Both the position numbers and the translations under genes were made by a program. Shown here one piece after another: positions 8,986-17,721 of a stretch of DNA of 64,000 bases. Each line of letters opens with the position of its first letter. Position 1 is the stretch's first letter. Where the stretch lies: contig CAYYQW010000014.1 of assembly GCA_964472505.1 (NCBI GenBank), positions 1 through 64,000 on the forward strand. The letters run 5' to 3'. The stretch comes from JAYEIA01 sp964472505 (GTDB lineage Bacteria > Bacteroidota > Bacteroidia > Bacteroidales > JAADGE01). The notes beneath the pieces are model-generated. The model made no database searches. It worked only from the letters and a program-made list of their open reading frames with translations, and was not told the DNA's origin.

Positions 8986-10377
8986 ATGGATTTTGATATA
9001 ATAATAATAGGAAGCGGACCCGGAGGTTATGTTGCAGCTATTCGGGCAGCCCAGCTCGGATTGAAAACAGCAGTAGCCGAAAAAAGTGAGCTTGGCGGAG
9101 TTTGTTTAAATTGGGGTTGTATTCCTACCAAGTCTTTAATGAAAAGTGCTCAAGTTTTGAATTACGCCAAGCATGCTGCTGATTACGGCATAAATGTAAC
9201 GGATGCGAAGCCTGATTTTCAAGCCGTTATAAAACGAAGCAGAGATGTGGCAGCGCGCATGAGTAAAGGCATTGAATATCTTTTTAAAAAAAATAATATT
9301 ACGGTTCTGAAAGGCAAAGCCGTAGTAATCGGCAAAAATGTAGTGGAAGTTATTGCTGCAGAAGGCGACAAACAAAAATATAGTGCGAAACATATTATTC
9401 TTGCCACGGGAGCGCGTTCGAAGGAATTGCCTAATTTGCAACAAGACGGCAAACACATTATCGGTTATCGAGAAGCCTTAAGCTTGGACAAATTGCCTGA
9501 AAGTATGATTGTAGTGGGCTCCGGAGCCATTGGTACGGAGCTGGCCTATTTCTACAACAGTATGGGAACCAAAGTACGCTTGGTGGAATTTCTGCCGCAA
9601 GTCTTGCCCAATGAAGATATTGATGTTTCCAAGCAAATTGCACGTTCGCTTAAAAAACAAAAAATTAAGGTGATGACCGAAGCATCGGTAGAGAATGTAA
9701 CGGTTGAAAACGGTAAATGCAAAGTAGATATTAAGACAAAAAAAGGCATAGAAACCCACGAAGCCGAAGTGGTATTGTCGGCGGTAGGCATTACGGCTAA
9801 TATTGAGAACCTTGTACAGGGAACTCAGCAACCCGATAAGGAATACGGCAAAATAAAAACCGATGAGTTTTATCGCACATCCGTTGAAAACCTTTATGCA
9901 ATAGGAGATATAACTACCGGCCCGGCATTGGCTCATGCAGCTTCGGCCGAAGGCATTTGTTGTGTGGAAAAAATTGCCGGTTTAAAACCGGATCCGATTG
10001 ACTATGACAACATTCCCGGTGGTGTTTATACCGATCCGGAAGTGGCTTCTGTAGGTTTAACCGAAGCAAAAGCTAAAGAAGCCGGTTATGAACTTAAAAT
10101 CGGAAACTTTCCCTTCAGAGCATCCGGAAAAGCTACTGCAGCCGGGGCATCCGACGGTTTTGTTAAACTTATTTATGATAAAAAAACGGATAAAATGTTG
10201 GGCGCTCACTTAATTGGAGCCGGAGTTACCGAGTTGATCGCCGAAGCCGTTACCGCTCGCAAACTTGAAGGCAAATTGCATCAAATGATTACAAGCATAC
10301 ATCCGCACCCCACCATGTCGGAAGCCATTATGGAAGCTGCTGCTGCGGCTAATGATGAAGCCATACATCTGGCTTAA
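8986..10377 (+). CDS. lpdA: Dihydrolipoyl dehydrogenase (E3)
   Basis: This FAD enzyme reoxidises dihydrolipoamide with NAD+ in 2-oxoacid dehydrogenase and glycine-cleavage complexes. The 463-residue protein has the FAD-binding GSGPGGY at residues 9-15, the redox-active pair Cys40-Cys45 in GGVCLNWGCIPTK, the NAD-binding GSGAIGTE, the second FAD site YAIGDIT, and the C-terminal HPHPTMSE with its catalytic His-Glu. All key residues are present. It stands alone, without E1, E2 or gcv genes beside it, so the complex it serves cannot be assigned here. Confidence 0.95.
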   Translation: MDFDIIIIGSGPGGYVAAIRAAQLGLKTAVAEKSELGGVCLNWGCIPTKSLMKSAQVLNYAKHAADYGINVTDAKPDFQAVIKRSRDVAARMSKGIEYLFKKNNITVLKGKAVVIGKNVVEVIAAEGDKQKYSAKHIILATGARSKELPNLQQDGKHIIGYREALSLDKLPESMIVVGSGAIGTELAYFYNSMGTKVRLVEFLPQVLPNEDIDVSKQIARSLKKQKIKVMTEASVENVTVENGKCKVDIKTKKGIETHEAEVVLSAVGITANIENLVQGTQQPDKEYGKIKTDEFYRTSVENLYAIGDITTGPALAHAASAEGICCVEKIAGLKPDPIDYDNIPGGVYTDPEVASVGLTEAKAKEAGYELKIGNFPFRASGKATAAGASDGFVKLIYDKKTDKMLGAHLIGAGVTELIAEAVTARKLEGKLHQMITSIHPHPTMSEAIMEAAAAANDEAIHLA

Positions 10378-10383
10378 AATATG

Positions 10384-10409
10384 AAGCCGGATGTTTTTCC
10401 TTCCGGCTT
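10384..10409 (+). terminator. Hairpin after dihydrolipoyl dehydrogenase
   Basis: A perfect 8-bp stem (AAGCCGGA 10384-10391 with TCCGGCTT 10402-10409) begins 6 bp after the lpdA stop. There is no long T-run after it, so termination is likely but not certain. Confidence 0.5.
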
Positions 10410-10450
10410 TAACAGGTGAGTTTGTTTCAGTTATTGCTTTTTATGAGTAT

Positions 10451-10485
10451 CGGCATCTTCGGAGGCTGAGCTTGCCGAAGCCGGT
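10451..10485. repeat. REP-like palindromic element
   Basis: The segment contains CTTCGG (10457-10462) paired with CCGAAG (10475-10480) around GGCTGAGCTTG. This looks like the short palindromes with a GCTTCGGCAAGCTCAGCC core that are scattered between genes in many Bacteroidota. The rest of the 306-bp gap between lpdA and the next gene shows only AT-rich sequence. Confidence 0.45.
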
Positions 10486-10683
10486 GAGAAATGCTTGGAT
10501 GTAATATAACGATGAAATTGGGCATTATAGACAGACTCTAATTCAATTAGATTTTTTATTCAATGGTAAATTAATGAAAAATATTTTTAGTTTTGCAGGT
10601 ATATTGCCTGTATGATTTTTCAAGAAATAATCCGGTATAAAAATTGTACTTAGTAAACCTACATTTTTATTCACAAGGAAGTT

Positions 10684-12552
10684 ATGCGTAAATTTTTGTT
10701 ACTGATTTTGATTTTTATCCTGAGTGCTTTATTGCCGGCAATTGCCCAGCAGGCTCTGCCGCAAAAAGCGCAGGGTGAGGTAGCGGAATATCAAGAAGAG
10801 CTTCAGTCATACTTACAAGAGGAAAAACAAATGCAGGCTACAAGAGCGATGAATCATATCGCTCAAATATACTGGACCTATTCGCATTATGAGAAAGCCA
10901 TTGATTATTTTCAGCAGTCTTTAGAAATTAACGAACAAATAGATAACCGAAATGCCATTGCTCAAATCCATAATAATTTGGCGATGTTGTATAATGAGTT
11001 GGGCAACTACCGGGAAGCGCTTAAGCATTTGAAAGAGAACTTTGTCTATGTGAAAAGTACTAAAGATCCCGGCAGAATTGTTCAAGCTTATTTGAACATT
11101 GCTACGGCACAAAAACGCCTTAAGTTGTATTCGGAAGCAACCATAACTCTTGAGAAAGCCTTAGATGTAGCTTCCACTAATGATTTGCGGGAAAAAATGG
11201 CGCATTGCTACGGTGAATTAGCCGACTTATACACCGGAATGGGCGATAAAGAGAAAGCCGGCTTATACTACAATTTGTACGATGATGTCCAAAACGAATT
11301 ATACAGAAGTTCGGTTCAAACCTCGGAGAATGAACGCTTGAGACGCGAAAATGCCGAAAATGCCAAGCGAATTAAAGAAATGGAACTCCGCAAAACCGAG
11401 GAAGAACTTACGGAAACCAAAAAAGAAATTAAATACATCAGTAATCGGCACAAAGCTTTAACCGACAGTTTAGATGCCAGTCAACTCGCTCTGGAGCTGA
11501 TACGTCAGGAGAAAATTACCAAGGAACTTGAAAACAAACAATTGCTCAGAGAAAAGCAGGTTCAAAAAACATACACCGCTTTTGCGGTTCTGGCTTTGCT
11601 TATTGTTATAGGCTTTCTGGTATATATGTGGTATTCCTCGCGCCACATTAAACGCATCAATAATATTCTTACCTTTAAGAATACGGAAATTAATCAGAAA
11701 AATGAAGAGATTTTTACTCAGGCTGAAAGCTTGCGCCGAGTAAAAGAAGAAATAGAAACCAAACACCGTCAAATTACGTCAAGTATTGAATATGCCCAAC
11801 TTATACAAAGTGCGGTATTAAACCCAAGAAAAAAACTTACGGATTACATCAGCAATTCATTTATCTGGTATCGCCCGCGTGATGTGGTAAGCGGAGATTT
11901 TTATTGGTACACCGAAATAGACGGCAAACTGATTATAGCTGCCGGTGATTGCACCGGGCACGGGGTTCCGGGTGGTTTCCTCACCATGACCGGCCACAAC
12001 CTGCTCAGTCAAATTATTCAATACCGCAAAATTACCGATCCGGCTGAAGTGCTGCATGAGTTGGAAACAGAGTTCTCGCATGCATTGCATCAAGATTATT
12101 CGGAGAATATGGACGGAATGGATATTTCCGTTTGTGTGCTTGATCCCAAAAATAAAAAATTGCATTTCAGCGGCGCTAAAAGTCCTTTGGTTATTATTGA
12201 AAATGAAGAGCTTAGTGTGCTTGAACCCGATTATTATTCCATTGGAGGAATTTCATTATTGATGTTTTCTAAGAAAAATGTGAAGAAATTTACAACGCAA
12301 ACCATTGATATGCCGCGTAGCTTTAGTTTTTATATGCATTCCGACGGGCCGGTGGATCAATTTAACCAAGTGGATCGCAAACGCCTGATGAAGCATGGCT
12401 TTTATGAAATGCTAAAACAAACCAATCATCTGCCCGCCGAAAAACAAAAAAGTGAAATTGCAAGAATGTTTAAAGAATGGCGAGGCGACACAAAACAAAC
12501 GGATGATATTTTATTGATAGCCGGAAAAATTGAAGATTATAACATTAGATAA
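10684..12552 (+). CDS. TPR and SpoIIE-type PP2C phosphatase, membrane-anchored
   Basis: The 622-residue protein has a signal peptide ending near AIAQQ, exported TPR repeats at about 45-200, a coiled coil at about 210-290, one membrane helix at about 299-319, then a cytosolic coiled coil and a SpoIIE-type phosphatase from about 380. Phosphatase marks are RPRDVVSGDFYW, the metal-binding GDCTGHGVPGG near residue 421, GMDISVCVLD, and a final TDDILLIAGK. This layout suggests exported TPRs sense a partner and control dephosphorylation of a serine or threonine phosphoprotein inside. The usual YTDG..DQ.GG motif is changed to MHSDGPVDQFN. The next gene follows after 11 bp. Confidence 0.9.
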   Translation: MRKFLLLILIFILSALLPAIAQQALPQKAQGEVAEYQEELQSYLQEEKQMQATRAMNHIAQIYWTYSHYEKAIDYFQQSLEINEQIDNRNAIAQIHNNLAMLYNELGNYREALKHLKENFVYVKSTKDPGRIVQAYLNIATAQKRLKLYSEATITLEKALDVASTNDLREKMAHCYGELADLYTGMGDKEKAGLYYNLYDDVQNELYRSSVQTSENERLRRENAENAKRIKEMELRKTEEELTETKKEIKYISNRHKALTDSLDASQLALELIRQEKITKELENKQLLREKQVQKTYTAFAVLALLIVIGFLVYMWYSSRHIKRINNILTFKNTEINQKNEEIFTQAESLRRVKEEIETKHRQITSSIEYAQLIQSAVLNPRKKLTDYISNSFIWYRPRDVVSGDFYWYTEIDGKLIIAAGDCTGHGVPGGFLTMTGHNLLSQIIQYRKITDPAEVLHELETEFSHALHQDYSENMDGMDISVCVLDPKNKKLHFSGAKSPLVIIENEELSVLEPDYYSIGGISLLMFSKKNVKKFTTQTIDMPRSFSFYMHSDGPVDQFNQVDRKRLMKHGFYEMLKQTNHLPAEKQKSEIARMFKEWRGDTKQTDDILLIAGKIEDYNIR

Positions 12553-12563
12553 ATTGAACAGTT

Positions 12564-14303
12564 ATGAGGTATGTATTGTGTTTCATTGTAGTGTTTACAG
12601 GATTTATGCTTCATTCATCCGTTGCTTTTGTTCAAGTTAAGTTGGAGCATACTAAAACGCATTACAAGTCTCCGGAAGGAAAATTGTATTGGAACATGGA
12701 TTTACCGGTGTATCTAAGCCTTTCCGGCTCGCCTGAGGGCGAAAGACAGCCTTTGCTTTATGACGGAGAAGAAAGTTTACCGTTCTATTTTACGGTGGAA
12801 GGACTAAATTATATTAAAACACCTTGGGCTATTGATAAAGAAACAAAAAAGCAAGCATATCCGAGGCAAACCGTAAACTTTCCAATATATGCAGACGGCA
12901 GCCCGCCTCTAATTTCGCATAAATTTTTAAATACAAAAACTTATAAAAACAGCTCTTTTTTGGGAGAAGGAGCAAAGTTTATATTGACTGCTTCCGATAA
13001 ATACAGCGGCACGGCTAATATTTTTATGAGTATTGATAATGGCGAGTTTTCTGTTTATAATGATACATTGAGTTTTGAACTTTCCGGACAGAAAACAATT
13101 GCTTACTATGCCACAGATAATGTGGGCAACAGTTCACAAATAAAAGAAGTAGATTTTACGTTGGATTACTCGGCACCTAATACGGAGCTCGTGCTTGAGA
13201 ATTCTCCCATGGCCGATGTAAGTATTTTTTCCGGACAAACGCTTGTATTGCTTGACGCAAAAGATGATTACGGCGGTGTAAAAACAATTTATTACAAGAT
13301 TTCAGACGGAGATTTTCGAGTCTATTCCGGGCCTTTGAGATTTGACAAGTTTGAGTCCGGCGACTACACAATTCAGTATTATTCAGAAGATTATGTAGGA
13401 AACGAAGAGGAAGAGAAAAGCTTTTCGTTTTATTTGGATAAAAGCCCGCCAATGGTTGTTTCACGCGTTATCGGAGATATTTATGAAATAGACGGAAAAA
13501 CTTTTTTCTCCGGAAAAACTCAGCTGAAATTTACCGGCATTGATAATAAAGCCGGTGTTAAAACCGTGCGTTATTCTGTTGACGGAGGCGAATATCAAGA
13601 TTACGAAGATAAACCCGTTTACTTATCAACCCAGCCGGGCAAGCATTCAGTTAGTTATTATGCCATAGACAGTACCGGAAACGATTCAAGAGATGCCAAA
13701 AGGCCTAATCAATACACCTATGAACTGGAGAATTATTACATCGACCTTACGGGGCCCGAGATTGCTTACGAAATACAAGGAGACCGCCTCGAAGCAGACA
13801 GTATCCTGTTTCTTTCGCCCGAAGCCAAAATATCACTTAAAATGTATGATGCCGAAAGCGGCATAAAATCAGCGGCTTATTGTTATAATGATGAAGTAAA
13901 AGAAAGAGAATACGAAAAAGAAATATCCGTAAAAGACTTGGAGCACGGAAAAAATCGCGTTGATTTTTTTGCTTATGATAATGTAAATAACCGAAACATC
14001 GATGAGTTGGAGTTTTTTCTTGACAAAGAAGGCCCGGAGATTGCTGTGTCCTTTGGTTCCAAACAATCAGGGACAAAGGAGGGCTTGCCTGCATACCCGA
14101 GCTATACGAGCATTTTCGTTGCTGCCGCCGATGAAGATACCGGTATCAAAAGCATTAGTTACTCATTAAACGGCAGTACTTTAAAGCCTTATACCGGAAT
14201 GATTCGCGGGTTTAAACCTAATGCCCGCAATACAATAGAAATTATTGTGCATGATCTGTTGGGCAACAGCGCTCGTGAGCAATTGGAAATATTTATAAAA
14301 TAA
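12564..14303 (+). CDS. Exported protein with OmpL47/Ig-like repeats
   Basis: The 579-residue protein has an N-terminal signal sequence (LCFIVVFTGFMLHSSVAF). It is then built of about five repeats of roughly 90 residues. Each repeat carries a 'D.yG.KxxYYsxDxGxF..Y' unit and ends with a line such as YYATDNVGN, YYSEDYVGN, YYAIDSTGN, FFAYDNVNN or VHDLLGN. This is the OmpL47-type beta-domain pattern seen in cell-surface proteins. No enzyme motif and no T9SS tail are visible. It sits 11 bp behind the TPR-phosphatase gene, so the two are likely made together; the protein could be a surface or periplasmic partner of that sensor. Confidence 0.75.
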   Translation: MRYVLCFIVVFTGFMLHSSVAFVQVKLEHTKTHYKSPEGKLYWNMDLPVYLSLSGSPEGERQPLLYDGEESLPFYFTVEGLNYIKTPWAIDKETKKQAYPRQTVNFPIYADGSPPLISHKFLNTKTYKNSSFLGEGAKFILTASDKYSGTANIFMSIDNGEFSVYNDTLSFELSGQKTIAYYATDNVGNSSQIKEVDFTLDYSAPNTELVLENSPMADVSIFSGQTLVLLDAKDDYGGVKTIYYKISDGDFRVYSGPLRFDKFESGDYTIQYYSEDYVGNEEEEKSFSFYLDKSPPMVVSRVIGDIYEIDGKTFFSGKTQLKFTGIDNKAGVKTVRYSVDGGEYQDYEDKPVYLSTQPGKHSVSYYAIDSTGNDSRDAKRPNQYTYELENYYIDLTGPEIAYEIQGDRLEADSILFLSPEAKISLKMYDAESGIKSAAYCYNDEVKEREYEKEISVKDLEHGKNRVDFFAYDNVNNRNIDELEFFLDKEGPEIAVSFGSKQSGTKEGLPAYPSYTSIFVAAADEDTGIKSISYSLNGSTLKPYTGMIRGFKPNARNTIEIIVHDLLGNSAREQLEIFIK

Positions 14304-14317
14304 TTCGTTCAAATTAA

Positions 14318-14360
14318 AAACAAGCCGGACATTTTGAGAAGCTAAATGTCCGGCTTGTTT
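14318..14360. terminator. Bidirectional terminator between convergent genes
   Basis: A perfect 17-bp stem (14318-14334 with 14344-14360) has a 9-nt loop, A-rich sequence on its left and T-rich sequence on its right. It serves both the OmpL47-like gene and the opposing M16 peptidase gene. Confidence 0.85.
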
Positions 14361-14375
14361 GTGTAATTTTAAAAT

Positions 14376-17312
14376 CTAATAATTAAACAGTTCCTCTAAA
14401 GTCAACTCTTCGGTTGGCCCGAATTTTTCTAAAGTTTTAAAATCAACTTTATCCTTGCTTCCTATAACTAAGATATTGTAATTTTTATCTTTAATCCGCT
14501 TATTGAAAAATCCTTTTAAATCTTCCAATTCAAATTCCTGCACCTGTTTGTACACATCTTCTCGGATGTCTTCTTCTATACCTAATTCTTTGTTATTAAG
14601 ATAGGTCCAAAATACGTCATCTTTTGTAATGCGCTCTGAATTAATACTTTTGATGATGGATTCTTTGGATTGAGAGAAAGCTTTTTCTGATTCCAACATA
14701 TTGTTTAAGAGTTCATTAAAACGATTCATGGCTATTTCAATTTTGTCGGGCTGTGTGGCAATGTATGCAAACACATAGTTTGATTTATCTTTTTCGCTTG
14801 CGGTTGAATAGCCGGCAAAAGCAGAATAGGCCAGTCCGGCAGCTTCGCGCATTTCCTGAAACACAACGGATGCCATGGAGCCGCCGTAATATTCATTGAA
14901 CATTCTGATAATCGGCATTTCGCTTTTATCAAAAGTTTTGTCTTTTGAAAGCAAAATAATTTGTGCCTGTACCATATCATAATCACAGAAATACACTTTT
15001 GTTTCCTCGGTATCTTTTTCCGGGTATTGTTTTTCTTCCGGAATATCTTTAAGCTTTTCCGGTACTTTATGCAGTTCGGCAATTAAGTTTTGAGCGTCAT
15101 CTTTTTCTTTCGGGCCGTAATAATACACTTTATGTTTGTGTGTAAATATTTCTTTTATCAGGTCGGTAAGTTCTTTCGGATCAATGGCTCTTAACTCTTC
15201 TTCCGACAATACATCGTTGAAGGGTGAAAGTTCACCGTATTTGGCATAACTGTATAGCCCGCTCCAGAGTACAGTGCCTTTGTTTTTCTTCATGTTGGAA
15301 CGATCTTTAAGGATTTTATCCACGGTCTTTTCATAAGCGTCCTTGTCCGGTTTGGCATCTGCGAGCATTTGTTCCAACAGTTCAATCCCTGCTCCCAGAT
15401 TTTCGTCAAGCCCCGAGATATAAACATACGAACGATCATTGGATGAAGAAACAAAATAATCTATTCCGATTTTATAGAATTCTTTGTTTAGATCATCGAG
15501 CGAGTATTTATTTGTGCCTATGTATTTCAAATATTCCATGGCAACGGGTATCATTTTATTGTGATTTTTGCCCATATCAGCCATATAATAAACGTAAGCT
15601 AAATTGTTTGAAGGATTTTTTGTGTAGAAAAAATCAAGCCCTTCCGCAAGTTTGGCGCGTTTCAGTTTCTCATCAAAATTTATAAATTCAGGTTCTATAT
15701 TTTCCGGTTCCAAACTTGAGATTTCCTTGAAAAATTCTGAATTCTCATTTCGGTTGATATCTACAGGTGTAATTGGTGGTTTTTCAACCGTCATTTTATC
15801 TTTGTTTTCGCCTTCGCGCTTGTAAACCACTACGTAGTTATCTTTAAAAAAATCTTTGGCATAGTTTACAATATCGTCTTTGGAGAGTTTTGTCATTTCA
15901 TCCAATTCGACGACTACGTCTTCCCACTTTTTTTGCGATATAAAAGCGTCAATAAAGTTATAAACGGCCCAATTTTGATCGTAGGAGCGAATACGGTTAA
16001 GCTTTTTCTCATTGATTACGGCTTCTCTGAGCCAATCATCAAACGCTCCGCTTTTTAGTTTGTCCAATTCACCCAGCAGCAGGTCTTTAACCTCTTCAAG
16101 TGATTGATCTTTACGATTGTATCCGGTCAGTGTGAATACCCCGTAATCATTCATTTCGCTGAATGAAGCATAGGCTCTTTGTACTTTTTGGTTTTTGGTC
16201 AAATTCAAATCAAACAAACCGGCTTGCGAATTGCTCAATATGGATCTCATAATACTGAAATATTTGGCTTTGTCGGATTTATTGCCGGGTGTGCGGAAAC
16301 TCACGCTGACAAATTCGGCATCCGGGCCGTACACTTCTTTAACGATAGGCTCCGATATTTCTTCTTCGGCTTGGAACTCAATTTCTTTTGGTTCTTCGCC
16401 TGCTTCCATATTGCCCCAGTATTTGTCGATGAGTTGTATGGTTTTATCAAAGTCTATATCGCCCATTAAGCATACAGCCATATTGTTGGGTACATAATAT
16501 TTCTCTTGAAACTGCCGAATGCTGACCATCGACGGATTTTTCAGATGCTCACCTTTGCCGAGTACCGGAATGCCGTAAGGATGATTTTTAAACAGCTCTG
16601 CATAAGCCGTATAGTATGCCTGACGCCTGTCATTGTCTTGGCTCATGTTAAATTCTTCGTAAACCGTTTCAAGTTCCGTGTGGAAAAGGCGGTAAACCGG
16701 ATCTTCAAAACGCTCGTTTTCTACTTGCAACCATCGCTCCAGTTCATTGCTCGGAATATCGTTCATATAAGCCGTAACATCCTTTGATGTAAATGCGTTG
16801 GTCATTTTTGCTCCCATAATGTTTACCGTCTTATCGTATTCGTTTGGTACGGCGTATTGAGCAGCAATTTGTGAAAGAGAGTCAATTTTCTTAAAAATAT
16901 TCAGACGTTCTTGCTCATCTTCCGTTTGCTTTCTTTTTTCATAGAGATCAGAAATTTGATCAATCAGCTCTTTTTCTTTTTCCCAGTTCAGCGTACCTAT
17001 TTCGTCTGTGCCTTTAAACATAAGGTGTTCAAAATAATGTGCCATACCGGTATTGTCCGAAGGGTCATTTTTTGAGCCGGCTCTTACGGCAATCATGGTC
17101 ATTATTCGAGGGGCATCATCGTTGTTGGCCATATATACTTTAAGTCCGTTTTTAAGTTCGTAAACTCGGGCTTCAAGTGCATCGCCTTCAACAATTTCGT
17201 AACTGTAACCGTTATCATCGGTTTTTGTAAGGGTTTTGTAGCTTTCCGTTTGTTTGCACGAAAAACTTAGCAATACTAAAAGCAGTAATGCTAAAATTGA
17301 GTGTTTTCTCAT
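14376..17312 (-). CDS. M16 family zinc metallopeptidase, lipoprotein
   Basis: The 978-residue protein starts with a lipoprotein signal (LLLVLLSFSC) and contains two M16 halves of the pitrilysin/insulinase type. The first half has the inverted zinc motif HYFEH near residues 92-96, with the third ligand in ETVYEEFN, so it should be active. The second half has the usual inactive-partner layout (FNEYYGGSMASVVFQEMREAAGLAYS). Such enzymes close as a clam around unfolded peptides and here would work at the outer or periplasmic membrane face. It is a single-gene unit, ended by the hairpin at 14318-14360. Confidence 0.93.
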   Translation of the reverse strand: MRKHSILALLLLVLLSFSCKQTESYKTLTKTDDNGYSYEIVEGDALEARVYELKNGLKVYMANNDDAPRIMTMIAVRAGSKNDPSDNTGMAHYFEHLMFKGTDEIGTLNWEKEKELIDQISDLYEKRKQTEDEQERLNIFKKIDSLSQIAAQYAVPNEYDKTVNIMGAKMTNAFTSKDVTAYMNDIPSNELERWLQVENERFEDPVYRLFHTELETVYEEFNMSQDNDRRQAYYTAYAELFKNHPYGIPVLGKGEHLKNPSMVSIRQFQEKYYVPNNMAVCLMGDIDFDKTIQLIDKYWGNMEAGEEPKEIEFQAEEEISEPIVKEVYGPDAEFVSVSFRTPGNKSDKAKYFSIMRSILSNSQAGLFDLNLTKNQKVQRAYASFSEMNDYGVFTLTGYNRKDQSLEEVKDLLLGELDKLKSGAFDDWLREAVINEKKLNRIRSYDQNWAVYNFIDAFISQKKWEDVVVELDEMTKLSKDDIVNYAKDFFKDNYVVVYKREGENKDKMTVEKPPITPVDINRNENSEFFKEISSLEPENIEPEFINFDEKLKRAKLAEGLDFFYTKNPSNNLAYVYYMADMGKNHNKMIPVAMEYLKYIGTNKYSLDDLNKEFYKIGIDYFVSSSNDRSYVYISGLDENLGAGIELLEQMLADAKPDKDAYEKTVDKILKDRSNMKKNKGTVLWSGLYSYAKYGELSPFNDVLSEEELRAIDPKELTDLIKEIFTHKHKVYYYGPKEKDDAQNLIAELHKVPEKLKDIPEEKQYPEKDTEETKVYFCDYDMVQAQIILLSKDKTFDKSEMPIIRMFNEYYGGSMASVVFQEMREAAGLAYSAFAGYSTASEKDKSNYVFAYIATQPDKIEIAMNRFNELLNNMLESEKAFSQSKESIIKSINSERITKDDVFWTYLNNKELGIEEDIREDVYKQVQEFELEDLKGFFNKRIKDKNYNILVIGSKDKVDFKTLEKFGPTEELTLEELFNY

Positions 17313-17441
17313 GTTTTTTATTTTTTGTTAGGTGAAATTGATACTCAAATATCAATACTTTTTTTTTAATTAAGAAAAAAGAATGAATAAACCACATAGG
17401 ACACAAAGATACACATAGTTCTACTTTGCGATATTGAGTCC

Positions 17442-17583
17442 ACTCCGAAAAGTCGATTTTTTTGCCGGCAAACTTGTAAGTACCTAATAATCAGTAACCG
17501 ACGGGTTGACCCGTCGGTTATGGAACGAGTTGTTTATGAGTAGCTTAAACATGTCTCATGTTTTTATTTGTACTTTTCGGAGT
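17442..17583. mobile_element. MITE-like nested palindrome
   Basis: A perfect 12-bp terminal inverted repeat (ACTCCGAAAAGT at 17442-17453, ACTTTTCGGAGT at 17572-17583) encloses 118 bp. Inside is a perfect 11-bp hairpin with a TTGA loop (17495-17520). There is no reading frame of note within it. Inverted ends plus an inner hairpin fit a small non-autonomous transposable element, but I see no clear target duplication. It fills the centre of the 409-bp gap between the M16 and symporter genes. Confidence 0.5.
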
Positions 17584-17721
17584 CGATCCAATACTGAATA
17601 GTTACAATTATTTAATAGTCAGTTATTTATAAAGCTGTAAAGTAGAGCTAAATATTTTCTGTATTTTTTCCGATATAGTTTCTAAATTTACCCTTTTTCG
17701 GAAAAATAAATAAAAAGAGAT

